Part shown: in pieces, positions 7,675-15,576 of the stretch
Numbering within the stretch: position 1 is the first letter of the stretch
How the letters are laid out: every line of letters starts with the position of its first letter
From: an uncultured Pelagibacteraceae bacterium
GTDB lineage: Bacteria > Pseudomonadota > Alphaproteobacteria > Pelagibacterales > Pelagibacteraceae
Assembly (NCBI GenBank): GCA_902589725.1
Contig: CACITU010000002.1
Location: 62,001-126,000, forward strand
Length of the DNA stretch: 64,000 nucleotides
Direction of reading: 5' to 3'
Notes under the pieces: model-generated
The model's input: only the letters and a program-made list of their open reading frames with translations
Told to the model about the DNA's origin: nothing
Database searches by the model: none
Position numbers and translations under genes: made by a program

Positions 7675-7898
7675 GAAAATTTATAATAATTTTTTCTTCT
7701 TTAATATTAGCTAATTGTTCATTAAACAAAGATTCTCAATATTGGACAGAAAATTCTATCGAAAGTAAAACTAATCAAAAAAAAATAAATGAGATATTAA
7801 AAAAGTCAGACGATATAACATCTATGACATTAAAGGAATATGAGATTTATATAGATGACTATACAAAAAAAAGTAAATATCCAGATATAAGCAAATGA
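7671..7898 (+). CDS. Small predicted lipoprotein of unknown function
   Basis: 75 residues. The N-terminus is a lipoprotein signal, MRKFIIIFSSLILANCS, with the lipobox Cys at position 16. The mature part of about 60 residues is polar and helical-looking (KINEILKKSDDITSMTLKEY) and matches no family I know. It overlaps argC by 4 nt upstream and hom by 4 nt downstream, so it is translationally coupled to both amino-acid enzymes. Real coding is supported by the lipobox and the exact fit between neighbours. Nothing in the sequence shows a function. Confidence 0.72.
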   Translation: MRKFIIIFSSLILANCSLNKDSQYWTENSIESKTNQKKINEILKKSDDITSMTLKEYEIYIDDYTKKSKYPDISK

Positions 7899-9187
7899 GT
7901 AAATTAATTAATATTGCAGTAGTAGGACTTGGTCAGGTTGGCAATTATTTGCTAAATGAACTAAATACAAAAAAAAAAGATATAGAGCTTAAAACAGGTA
8001 AGAAAATTAAAGTGGTCGCTGTTTCTGCTAGAAATATTAATAAAAAAAGAAAATTCAAAGTTAATAAAAAAATATTTTACAAAAATCCTCTAGAAATTTT
8101 TAAGAAAAATAATATTGATATATTATTTGAAGCCATAGGTTTATCAGATGGTATTTCTAAAAAAGTTGTTGAAACAGCTTTAAAAAGTAAAATCCATGTT
8201 ATTACACCTAATAAAGCTTTAATCTCAAAACATGGCAATGAGTTAGCAAAACTTGCAGAAAAAAATAAAGTTAATTTGGAATTTGAAGCCTCAGTTGCTG
8301 GTGGTATCCCAATATTAAGATCTATTAAAGAAGGATTGGCAACAAACAAAATATCAAAAGTTTATGGAATTTTGAACGGTACTTCAAATTACATTCTATC
8401 CGAAATGGAAAATTCAGATGAAAATTTCTCAGATGTTTTAAAAAAAGCACAGACTCTTGGTTATGCCGAACCCGGTAATCCAAAATTAGACTTAAATGGT
8501 TTTGATGCATTTGCCAAAGTAAGAATTTTGTCTGCTTTAGCCTTTAATAGCAAAATTTCTAAACACAAATGTTTAATGGAAGGAATAGAAAAAATTGAAT
8601 TAAAAGATATTAAAATTGCAAATCAATTAGATTTAAGAATAAAGTTACTGGGAATTTCTGAGTTAAAGAACAATCATCTTTTTGAAACCGTCCATCCATG
8701 TCTAGTTAGTAAAAAATCTTATATTGGTAATGTTAACGGTGTAATGAATGCAGTTATTCTTCAAGGTAAGCCCGTCGGAGAAAGTGTATTACAAGGAGAG
8801 GGAGCTGGACCCGGTCCTACATCTTCATCATTACTTTCTGATTTATTATCAATTTTGCGTGGAAATATAAAAAAACCATTTGGTGTAAGTGTTTCTAAGC
8901 TTAAATCTTTAAAACCATATAAAGTAAATAATTATGTTAATTCATTATATTTGAGATTCGAGGTAAAAGACAAGCCTGGTGTATTATCGGAAATAACTAA
9001 TCGTTTAGCTAAATATAAAATTTCAGTTAAAAGGCTAATACAGACACCTGATAAAAAAAATAATAAAGCAACAATTGTTATTATTACGCATAAAACAACT
9101 GATATTAATATTCATAGTTGTTTGTCTATTTTCAAGAAAAATAAAAATATTTTAAAAACTCCAATATTAATTAGATTGCTTGGTTAA
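7895..9187 (+). CDS. hom: Homoserine dehydrogenase
   Basis: 430 residues, the common length of the ACT-domain form. It reduces aspartate semialdehyde to homoserine, which feeds threonine and, through O-acetylhomoserine, the MetY reaction encoded upstream. The NAD(P) site is VVGLGQVGNYLL. The catalytic domain shows ASVAGGIPILRSIKEGLATN, NGTSNYIL and GYAEPGNPKLDLNG with the catalytic Lys region. Residues about 345-430 form an ACT domain (LRFEVKDKPGVLSEITNRL), suggesting allosteric feedback by an amino acid. It overlaps the lipoprotein gene by 4 nt and the next gene by 1 nt. Confidence 0.96.
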   Translation: MSKLINIAVVGLGQVGNYLLNELNTKKKDIELKTGKKIKVVAVSARNINKKRKFKVNKKIFYKNPLEIFKKNNIDILFEAIGLSDGISKKVVETALKSKIHVITPNKALISKHGNELAKLAEKNKVNLEFEASVAGGIPILRSIKEGLATNKISKVYGILNGTSNYILSEMENSDENFSDVLKKAQTLGYAEPGNPKLDLNGFDAFAKVRILSALAFNSKISKHKCLMEGIEKIELKDIKIANQLDLRIKLLGISELKNNHLFETVHPCLVSKKSYIGNVNGVMNAVILQGKPVGESVLQGEGAGPGPTSSSLLSDLLSILRGNIKKPFGVSVSKLKSLKPYKVNNYVNSLYLRFEVKDKPGVLSEITNRLAKYKISVKRLIQTPDKKNNKATIVIITHKTTDINIHSCLSIFKKNKNILKTPILIRLLG

Positions 9188-10086
9188 TGGAAATTTATTT
9201 AAAACTTTTTGAAGTTTTATTTCCAGTATTCCTAATAGTAGGACTTGGATATCATTTGGGTAAAAAAAATCCAGATTTTGATACATCATTTATAACAACA
9301 TATGCCGGTAATTTTGGAACACCAGCTCTCGTTATTTTTGCTATCACAGCAGGTGGTGTTACTTATGACGTGTTTAAAGAGTATTTTGGTTACTCAATAA
9401 TTCTATTAAGTCTCTTTGGTGTTGTTGGATTAATTTTTCTTATACTTATGAAAAAAGATTATATTCGAGAATTACCAACTTTTATTTTACCAAACACTGG
9501 AAATATGGGTATACCTATATGTTTATTTGCTTATGGCGAATTAGGAATGGGGATAGCTGCAGCAATTTCATCTCTAATTGTTTTGCTGCATTTTACACTT
9601 AATATATTTTTAGCAAAACGCTCTTTTGATTTTAAAATTATATTAAAAAGTCCATCTTTTTATGCAATTTTAATAACAGTTATTTTTTTATATTTTGAAA
9701 TACCGTTTCCTCAATTTGTATTAAATACTGTAATGCTTTTAGCCTACGGTATGATTGTTATGATCCTAATGTCTCTAGGAGTAGCTCTTACTCAAATGAA
9801 AGTATTTTCTTTTAAAGATGCCTTAATAACTTCTTTCGGGAGAGTAATCTTAGGTCCTATTATAGGATTTTGTGTTATAAAATTTTTTAATTTATCTGGA
9901 ATACCAGCGGGTGTATTGTTAATACAATCGTGTATGCCAAGTGCAATTTTATGTTATTTGGTTGCCCACATGTACTCTCCTAAAGAAATTGTGGATAATA
10001 TTTCTAGCACGATTGTTGTGTCTACAATCATGTCATTATTTACTATCCCAATTACATTATTCTTTGCTTTAAAATACTTCTATTAA
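9187..10086 (+). CDS. AEC family transporter (auxin efflux carrier-like permease)
   Basis: 299 residues with about ten hydrophobic segments in two five-helix repeats, as in the bile/arsenite/riboflavin-like AEC family. The N-terminal FPVFLIVGLGYHLGK, PNTGNMGIPICLFAYGE and the C-terminal QSCMPSAILCYLVAHMYS match AEC carriers; the crossover-helix Asn and Pro are visible in NTGNMGIP. Members export small organic or amino acids by secondary transport, and the substrate is unknown here. The ATG overlaps the hom stop by one base (TAATG), which hints at a link to amino-acid metabolism but does not prove it. Confidence 0.82.
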   Translation: MEIYLKLFEVLFPVFLIVGLGYHLGKKNPDFDTSFITTYAGNFGTPALVIFAITAGGVTYDVFKEYFGYSIILLSLFGVVGLIFLILMKKDYIRELPTFILPNTGNMGIPICLFAYGELGMGIAAAISSLIVLLHFTLNIFLAKRSFDFKIILKSPSFYAILITVIFLYFEIPFPQFVLNTVMLLAYGMIVMILMSLGVALTQMKVFSFKDALITSFGRVILGPIIGFCVIKFFNLSGIPAGVLLIQSCMPSAILCYLVAHMYSPKEIVDNISSTIVVSTIMSLFTIPITLFFALKYFY

Positions 10087-10102
10087 GAGATATCCTTCTT
10101 TC

Positions 10103-10954
10103 ATGAAGGCTATAATTTTAAATGCTACTGCTTGGATGATTGTTCCTGTGATGGATGCATTTGCTAAATATTTAAGCTCTTCTATGGACGTTTTGCAGAT
10201 AACGTGGGCTAGATATTTTTTTACAGTGGTCTTTACGTTATCTTTAATGCTTATCTTTTATAGACAATCATTTGTATGGACAAAAAAACCAGCACTTCAA
10301 TTAATTAGAGGATTAATTTTTGTTTTTTCTACTTATTTATTCTTTTATGCAATATCGGAAATTTCACTTCCTAAAGCCTTAACTTTAGCTTTTGTAGCTC
10401 CAATTTGTGTTACAGCTTTATCTCCATTTTTTTTAAATGAGAAAGTAGGGGTGAAGAGGTGGACTGCTGTATCATTAGGATTTATTGGAACTTTAATTGT
10501 AATCAGACCTGGTTTTATTGAGCTTAACTTGGCTACCATGGCTGCTTTAGGTAATGGAATTTGCTATGGCTTTTATCTTATTATCACGAGGAAGCTCAGT
10601 ACCTCTGATAATCCTCTTTTAACCCTTTTACTATCGGGGTTAATAGGAACCATAATAATAAGCCTATTTATGCCCTCAGTATGGGTTAATCCTACGTCAA
10701 ATCAGTGGATTTTAATGGCTTTAATCGGCCTTATAGCCTCTGTAGCGCATCTTTTCCTTATATTATCCCTCAAATACGCTGATGCCTCTAAATTAGCTCC
10801 TTTAGGCTATACAGAGATAATTACCAATATACTAATTAGTTATTATTTCTTCCATGAATTGCCTGATAACTGGACTTATTTAGGTTTATTTATCATTGTT
10901 CTCAGTGGTCTATATATTTCTAGAAGAGAATATTTGCTTACTCGTTCCAATTAA
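10103..10954 (+). CDS. DMT superfamily transporter, EamA type
   Basis: 283 residues with ten predicted membrane helices made of two EamA repeats. The first ends around LNEKVGVKRWTAVSLGFIGT (residues about 112-131); the second ends with YYFFHELPDNWTYLGLFIIV. It begins 16 bp after the AEC gene. The family exports metabolites or amino acids by secondary transport; the substrate is unknown. Base composition looks somewhat less AT-biased than in neighbouring genes (for example, around 10560-10760), a weak sign of different history. Downstream the sequence becomes non-coding for about 500 bp. Confidence 0.85.
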   Translation: MKAIILNATAWMIVPVMDAFAKYLSSSMDVLQITWARYFFTVVFTLSLMLIFYRQSFVWTKKPALQLIRGLIFVFSTYLFFYAISEISLPKALTLAFVAPICVTALSPFFLNEKVGVKRWTAVSLGFIGTLIVIRPGFIELNLATMAALGNGICYGFYLIITRKLSTSDNPLLTLLLSGLIGTIIISLFMPSVWVNPTSNQWILMALIGLIASVAHLFLILSLKYADASKLAPLGYTEIITNILISYYFFHELPDNWTYLGLFIIVLSGLYISRREYLLTRSN

Positions 10955-11174
10955 TAGTAAATAAATAGTTACTAATATATAATGTATTAGTTTAATATAT
11001 AATTTTAAACTATTGTAATTATTATGTTTTTTATTATATTATATTTAGATTAATTAACACTAATTATCCAATTAATTACTATTATTTTAAATAGATAAAG
11101 GAAAAAATAGCAATCTTAATAAAGAAAATAAACAGTAATACTTAAAAGTGTTTAATACCAATGGTTTTATTAGC

Positions 11175-11212
11175 TTATTAAAAATAAAATTTAAAATTTT
11201 TATTTTAATAAG
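11175..11212. repeat. AT-only imperfect palindrome
   Basis: TTATTAAAAATAAAATTT is followed directly by an almost perfect inverted copy ending TTTTTATTTTAATAA. It could fold as an 18-19 bp A/T hairpin with one slipped position. The next bases are GTGGGTAGGGGAAC, the only G-rich run nearby. It may be a terminator-like or decayed element; no function is shown. Confidence 0.5.
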
Positions 11213-11454
11213 TGGGTAGGGGAACAAAAATTTTTAAAAATTCACTAAAATTTGACACTAAATTTAGCCTTGTTATCATTGAAAAGTAGAGCAATGCAGT
11301 TATAGAATATATGATTTAAACGGCCATAGAGGTGCTTTATTTTGATATATCCTTACATATAGTGCAACTGAAGGGTGAATATTACTATTCATGTTAAAAT
11401 AAGCTAAAATATTGAAAAAATGTTGATTTTACTAGTATTTTTAACCATAAAATA

Positions 11455-11467
11455 GGCTAAAAAAGCC
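11455..11467 (-). terminator. Possible weak terminator of the alkyltransferase operon
   Basis: Two bases after the TAG stop on the minus strand lies GGCT-TTTTT-AGCC followed by TATTTTAT. The stem is only 4 bp, so the call is tentative, but placement and the T-rich tail fit a terminator. Confidence 0.35.
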
Positions 11468-11468
11468 A

Positions 11469-11738
11469 CTAAATATCAACTTTTTCAGATCTCAGTAAGC
11501 GCAGCTTTGTCTTAATTCCACCTCTCCCTGAGTATCCACCAAGACCTCCATCAGACCGAATTACTCTATGACATGGTATTTTGGGAGCATAAGGGTTTTT
11601 TCCACATGCATTAGCTACAGCACGCGCTGATTTAGGGCTTTTTATAGCTATTGCTACTTGCTTATAGGTTTTAACAGTGCCTTTTGGTATAGTTTTAAGG
11701 TAATTCCAGACTTTTAATTGAAATTTAGTACCTATCAT
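11469..11738 (-). CDS. One-domain methylated-DNA-cysteine alkyltransferase (MGMT family)
   Basis: 89 residues from the ATG at 11738. That ATG overlaps the stop of the gene before it (TGATG), so it is preferred to the earlier Met at 11765. The protein is only the C-terminal active domain of Ogt/MGMT: helix-turn-helix with SARAVANACGKNP (Arg finger) and PCHRVIRSDGGLGGYSG. The acceptor Cys56 is present, so this is not an alkyltransferase-like protein with Trp there. It should remove alkyl groups from O6-guanine by suicide transfer. The usual N-terminal domain is absent. It forms a three-gene operon with two tiny membrane proteins. Confidence 0.85.
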   Translation of the reverse strand: MIGTKFQLKVWNYLKTIPKGTVKTYKQVAIAIKSPKSARAVANACGKNPYAPKIPCHRVIRSDGGLGGYSGRGGIKTKLRLLRSEKVDI

Positions 11739-11908
11739 CAATAAAAATTTAAAATAATGAAGCAAATAACAAAGAAAATAGTCAAAATTGAAAGATAAAT
11801 AGTTTCCAGTGTTTTTCCAGATTTTCTATAATTAATAAAACTCAATATTGCAAAACCAACAGATGTTATTAAGAAATATATTGGTTCAATTACACCATCA
11901 ATACCCAT
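11738..11908 (-). CDS. Tiny predicted membrane protein, unknown function
   Basis: 56 residues. It has two hydrophobic stretches, about 9-25 (PIYFLITSVGFAILSFI) and 38-55 (IYLSILTIFFVICFIILNF), separated by a basic loop NYRKSGKT. A good Shine-Dalgarno (AAGGA) lies 6 nt before the ATG, its stop shares one base with the alkyltransferase ATG, and it starts 2 bp after the previous gene. The Shine-Dalgarno and exact packing support real translation. I recognise no family. Confidence 0.6.
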   Translation of the reverse strand: MGIDGVIEPIYFLITSVGFAILSFINYRKSGKTLETIYLSILTIFFVICFIILNFY

Positions 11909-11910
11909 AT

Positions 11911-12147
11911 TTATCCTTTTTTTTCCATCTTGTTAGCCCAAAACAATAGTCCAATTAATATCATTAACGGTATGATTACATGGACTGCTGATATGTTAGC
12001 AATTATAACAAAAAACAAATAAATAAGATCTAGTGCAAAAAGTATCATCCACAATAAAAACAAAAGTGAACCTCTAAATAAATACCAGATACCTGCAGCC
12101 ATCAATATAACTAAAACTGATAATTTTATTAGAACATCTATGTCCAT
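11911..12147 (-). CDS. Small membrane protein, unknown function
   Basis: 78 residues, almost entirely three membrane helices (about 6-24, 27-48 and 53-70), with a short basic tail NKMEKKG. No family recognised; no conserved polar residues suggest catalysis. It is the first gene of a leftward operon ending in the alkyltransferase and diverges from the tyrosine recombinase across an 80-bp spacer holding a strong promoter and an inverted repeat. No clear Shine-Dalgarno precedes its ATG. Confidence 0.6.
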   Translation of the reverse strand: MDIDVLIKLSVLVILMAAGIWYLFRGSLLFLLWMILFALDLIYLFFVIIANISAVHVIIPLMILIGLLFWANKMEKKG

Positions 12148-12165
12148 TTTAATTTAATATATTTG

Positions 12166-12194
12166 TTGACATTAAAAATCACTTAATATATTAC
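12166..12194 (+). promoter_or_regulatory. Strong sigma-70 type promoter for the recombinase gene
   Basis: A perfect -35 TTGACA (12166-12171), a 17-nt spacer, and TATTAC at 12189-12194 (4/6 to the -10 consensus). Alternative -10 TATATT lies 2 nt earlier with a 15-nt spacer. It drives transcription rightward into the recombinase, with a leader of about 25 nt. Confidence 0.55.
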
Positions 12195-12223
12195 TAACGA
12201 TAATTTATTGTTATCAATAGTAA
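12191..12223. repeat. 33-bp inverted repeat between promoter and recombinase start
   Basis: TTACTA-AC-GATAA, a 7-nt loop TTTATTG, then TTATC-AA-TAGTAA: 11 of 13 arm positions pair. It overlaps the -10 and ends 4 bp before the ATG. It could be an operator for autoregulation, a recombinase core site, or an RNA hairpin hiding the start. Confidence 0.6.
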
Positions 12224-12227
12224 TTAT

Positions 12228-13181
12228 ATGAATGAGCTAACAACAGACTTAAAATCACTGCATGAGGAAACTTTAAATAACCTTAAAATTTCAAAAGCAA
12301 ATAACACTTTAAGAGCTTATAAATCAGATTTTAGTAATTTCAGAATTTTTTGTTCAAAACACGGTTTTAGTTCATTGCCATCAGAACCTAAAATTGTCTC
12401 TTTATACCTAACTCATCTTTCAAAAACTTCAAAAATAAGTACTTTAAGACGTAGATTAGTATCAATTAGCATGGTTCATAAATTAAAGGGACATTATTTA
12501 GATACAAAACATCCAATAATAATCGAAAATTTTATGGGCATTAGAAGAACAAAAGGAAGTTTTCAAAAAGGAAAAAAACCTATATTAATCAATCATTTAA
12601 AATTAATAATTAATGCAATAAATGAACAAAAAAATAAAGATATAAAAAAACTACGTGATAAATCAATAATATTAGTTGGTTTTGGAGGTGGTTTTAGAAG
12701 AACTGAACTAATATCAATAAATTATGAAGACTTAGAATTTGTACCAGAGGGGCTTAAAATCACAATTAGAAAATCTAAGACTGATCAATTTGGCGAAGGG
12801 ATGATTAAAGCTCTGCCCTTTTTTACTAATCAAAAATATTGTCCAGTAATCAGCCTTAAAAATTGGTTAGAAATTTCTAAAATAAAATCAGGACCTATTT
12901 TTAGAAGATTTTCAAAAGGTTCATTTTTAAAAGAAGAAAGATTAACAGATCAGTCTGTAGTTTTGTTGATTAAAAAATATTTAAATTTAGCAGGTATTGA
13001 TAATACAAATTTTGCAGGTCATAGTTTAAGATCTGGGTTTGCTTCTGTTGCAGCTGAATCAGGAGCTGATGAAAGAAGTATAATGACAATGACAGGTCAT
13101 AAATCAACTCAAATGGTTAGAAGATATATAAGAGAGGCTAATCTATTTAAAGATAACGCATTAAGCAAAATTAAAATTTAA
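12228..13181 (+). CDS. Tyrosine recombinase / phage integrase family
   Basis: 317 residues. Residues about 10-100 are a SAM-like core-binding domain (TLRAYKSDFSNFRIFC). The catalytic domain carries the full set: Arg157 in GFRRTEL, Lys182 or Lys184 in RKSKTDQ, His265 and Arg268 in HSLRSG, His291 in TGHKST, and nucleophile Tyr300 in RRYIREA. It is therefore predicted active. It differs from housekeeping XerC/XerD in motif wording, so it may serve a mobile or variable region. No Shine-Dalgarno is visible before the ATG; an inverted repeat ends 4 bp upstream. It converges on the glycosyltransferase gene. Its target site is unknown. Confidence 0.92.
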   Translation: MNELTTDLKSLHEETLNNLKISKANNTLRAYKSDFSNFRIFCSKHGFSSLPSEPKIVSLYLTHLSKTSKISTLRRRLVSISMVHKLKGHYLDTKHPIIIENFMGIRRTKGSFQKGKKPILINHLKLIINAINEQKNKDIKKLRDKSIILVGFGGGFRRTELISINYEDLEFVPEGLKITIRKSKTDQFGEGMIKALPFFTNQKYCPVISLKNWLEISKIKSGPIFRRFSKGSFLKEERLTDQSVVLLIKKYLNLAGIDNTNFAGHSLRSGFASVAAESGADERSIMTMTGHKSTQMVRRYIREANLFKDNALSKIKI

Positions 13182-13213
13182 AAGAAAAGTTTAAATAATT
13201 TTAATGAAGATAT

Positions 13214-15316
13214 TTATTTATTTTCCCAGAATGATTTTTCTTTATTTTTTATATTTAAAGTTTTATTAATAATATAGTTAGCTACCAATTTTGAATTCAT
13301 TTTACTAAAATATTTAATCATCCCATTTTTGCCAATTTTCCTTATTAAATGTGGTCTATCTTTATAATAAAGGATACTTTTGTATAAATCTTTATGATTT
13401 TTATAAAATACAGCCTCTTCTTTATTAAATAATTTATACAACTTAGTTTTAGAATCTATAAAAGTTAATATACCATTTCCCATTAATTGAGCGATTCTAT
13501 CACTAGAATAAAATTTTAAAGGTGTTCCTTGACTTAAATTTAGGGCCATTTTAGATTTTAATAATTCATTTTTAAAGTTTTCTGACCAAATTGGTTGATT
13601 GTTTTTATTTCCATAAAAATTATATTTTATTTCATTTCCTAATTTTTCAAGTTTTTCTAAAAAAATTTCTCTTTTATCAATTTTGCCTTTTTTTAAAGTC
13701 CCTCTATGAACACCATGTGACATTGCAAAAAATAAATCATATTGAAAAAATTTATTTTTATAAATTTTTAAATTTTCAAAATTTTCATCAACTGGATTAG
13801 GTATATAATAAACTTTTTTATTTCTTAAATTTAAACCTTTTGGACAAGTAGTGCAAAAGCTAGAGTCCATTAAATTCATTTTTTTTTCAAATCTTATTTT
13901 ATTATTAAGCCAGTCTTTATTATCCATTTTATCCAGGAACCACTGACAAATTTTTATACTGGGATAAAAATTTTTTATTTTCTGTAAAGTTTCATTAGAT
14001 ATAGCATCTGCGTGTCCTAATATGATAAGATTCGGTTTATAGTTACCTACAATCTCTAACAATTTTCCATTTAGCGATTTAGAACCATACAAATCTGAAA
14101 TTTTACGTTCCTGGCTTACTGTGTCCCTATCGCTTAAGGTCTGAACTGTATGACCAAGTTTTAATAAACCATTATTAATTCTTCTACCTGTGTTATAAAA
14201 AAGCCTACCATTATGACGTAAATTAAAATTTGTTACATGTAAAATTTTTAAATTTTCATTTTTAATTTTTAAATCTTTAAAAAAATGACTTCTATACTTG
14301 TCAATTTGTGATGAAATCAATTTGTTATCTAGATAAAAATTTTTGTAGGATTTTTTTTGAATATCAATTAATTTTTTTTTATTTAATATTAAATTTTTAA
14401 TATTTCTATAAAGATCATTTACAGTTAACTTTTTTAAAATTATGCCATCAGTAATTGTTTCAGGTAATCCACCCTTATTACTTATTATTACAGCACAACC
14501 TCTACTACTAGCCTCTAAACTCGATCTACCAAATGGTTCGTCCCACCTTGAGCATGCCACGGCTATTGAGGTTTTTTCAAGAAATTTTAAAACCTCTTTA
14601 TTTGATTTATAGCCCATATTTATGAATCTTTTATGATCAAATAGAATTTTCTCTCTAAGTTCGTCTCCAAAAGCAATTGCTTTCCAATCTTTAAATTCAT
14701 TTAAAATTTTTATAATTGCTTTACCAAAAAGGTCGTATCCTTTGGATTTATTTAATCTACCAACAAAGGTAACTATTTTTTCCTTTTTATTTAAATTTAT
14801 TTTTTTTTTACTTGTAGATTGGTAAATTACCTCAACTTTTTCACTATTTAAGTTAAAATTATCTAAACCTAAAAAAAATCTTTTTTTTGTCCATTCACTA
14901 TTAAAAATAATTTTATTACAAAACTTTAAAATAAATTCTCTTTCTGCGATAGAAGTAGAATCTTTCATTGATAAGGGATCGTTGTGAAAATAAAATACAA
15001 CTTTTTTTTTAAAATATGTGAAATACTTTAAATATGAAGGACGGTTGTGTATTTCAATAATATCTGATTTTCTTTTTTTTTCTAGATTAATGAAATTATT
15101 TACATATATCTTTGAAGAACTTTGAAAATATTTTTTTCTAAATGGAATGTTAATATAATTTGTTGATAAATAATTTTTAAAATCAGTATTTCCATAAATT
15201 TTTGTAGATGATTTAAATTTACTGATTTTATTAACCTCATTGATAAATATTGATACTGCACCTGCATAATTTTTTGAATAATTCTCTTTATATGGAAGTA
15301 AAATTGATATTTTCAT
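13214..15316 (-). CDS. Two-domain glycosyltransferase (GT4-like plus CgeB-like)
   Basis: 700 residues with two complete glycosyltransferase modules. Residues about 1-350 are a GT-B enzyme of the GT4 type: FVGRLNKSKGYDLF, then WDEPFGRSSLEASSRG with the E-x7-E motif and SNKGGLPETITDG. Residues about 360-690 look like the CgeB/glycosyl transferase family 1 type: ILHVTNFNLRHNGRLFYNTG, YYIPNPVDENF, then YSSDRIAQLMGNGILTF. It probably adds two sugars to a surface polysaccharide or glycoprotein; donor and acceptor are unknown. Cytosolic. It overlaps the GIY-YIG gene by 4 nt (ATGA). A lone surface-sugar gene beside a recombinase suggests variable cargo. Confidence 0.82.
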   Translation of the reverse strand: MKISILLPYKENYSKNYAGAVSIFINEVNKISKFKSSTKIYGNTDFKNYLSTNYINIPFRKKYFQSSSKIYVNNFINLEKKRKSDIIEIHNRPSYLKYFTYFKKKVVFYFHNDPLSMKDSTSIAEREFILKFCNKIIFNSEWTKKRFFLGLDNFNLNSEKVEVIYQSTSKKKINLNKKEKIVTFVGRLNKSKGYDLFGKAIIKILNEFKDWKAIAFGDELREKILFDHKRFINMGYKSNKEVLKFLEKTSIAVACSRWDEPFGRSSLEASSRGCAVIISNKGGLPETITDGIILKKLTVNDLYRNIKNLILNKKKLIDIQKKSYKNFYLDNKLISSQIDKYRSHFFKDLKIKNENLKILHVTNFNLRHNGRLFYNTGRRINNGLLKLGHTVQTLSDRDTVSQERKISDLYGSKSLNGKLLEIVGNYKPNLIILGHADAISNETLQKIKNFYPSIKICQWFLDKMDNKDWLNNKIRFEKKMNLMDSSFCTTCPKGLNLRNKKVYYIPNPVDENFENLKIYKNKFFQYDLFFAMSHGVHRGTLKKGKIDKREIFLEKLEKLGNEIKYNFYGNKNNQPIWSENFKNELLKSKMALNLSQGTPLKFYSSDRIAQLMGNGILTFIDSKTKLYKLFNKEEAVFYKNHKDLYKSILYYKDRPHLIRKIGKNGMIKYFSKMNSKLVANYIINKTLNIKNKEKSFWENK

Positions 15317-15573
15317 TTATATAATAAAAACTTTTTTTTTATTTCAGATCTTTTTTTATAGTTTTTTTTTAACAAATATTCTTCTTTTAATGCAAGTGAT
15401 TTAGATTTATAGCATTTTTTATATGCTAAAATCCACAGCCTACCTCTGGTGAATTTGGCACCTTTTCCGTTGTTATGAAGTTTTATTCTTTTTTTTAAAT
15501 TTGAGGTAAAGCCGACATAAGAAATTACCCTATCAGTATTTTTACTTATTAATAAATAGACGAAATATTTCAT
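15313..15573 (-). CDS. GIY-YIG domain protein (UPF0213-like)
   Basis: 86 residues, a stand-alone GIY-YIG domain. The pattern is FVYLLISKNTDRVISYVGFT, then SNLKKRIKLHNNGKGAKFTR and ALKEEYLLKK, matching the short single-domain nuclease-like proteins. Catalytic-type Tyr, Arg and Glu are present. Such proteins are structure-specific endonuclease relatives (as in SLX1) but the cellular role of the short ones is unclear. It starts 3 bp after the tRNA-Glu 3' end and is translationally coupled to the downstream glycosyltransferase, so all three may share one transcript. Confidence 0.88.
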   Translation of the reverse strand: MKYFVYLLISKNTDRVISYVGFTSNLKKRIKLHNNGKGAKFTRGRLWILAYKKCYKSKSLALKEEYLLKKNYKKRSEIKKKFLLYK

Positions 15574-15576
15574 TAA

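Larger units (their letters stand above)
10955..11468. other. 514-bp stretch without a recognisable gene
   Basis: Very AT-rich, with stops in all frames. It holds a long AT palindrome (11175-11212), a possible terminator for the leftward operon (11455-11467), and a 30-codon open frame on the minus strand (11300-11392) in a patch of slightly higher GC with no Shine-Dalgarno. I recognise no RNA family. It may be a decayed gene or an integration scar. Confidence 0.5.

Noticed and set aside
11215..11224. GTAGGGGAAC as a partial copy of the tRNA-Glu T-arm (attachment site)
   Set aside because: Only about 8 consecutive bases match the tRNA; this is within chance and the island boundary cannot be set from it.
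11300..11392. 30-codon minus-strand frame in the 514-bp gap
   Set aside because: Reads plausibly but has no ribosome binding site and no family; too short to call as a gene.
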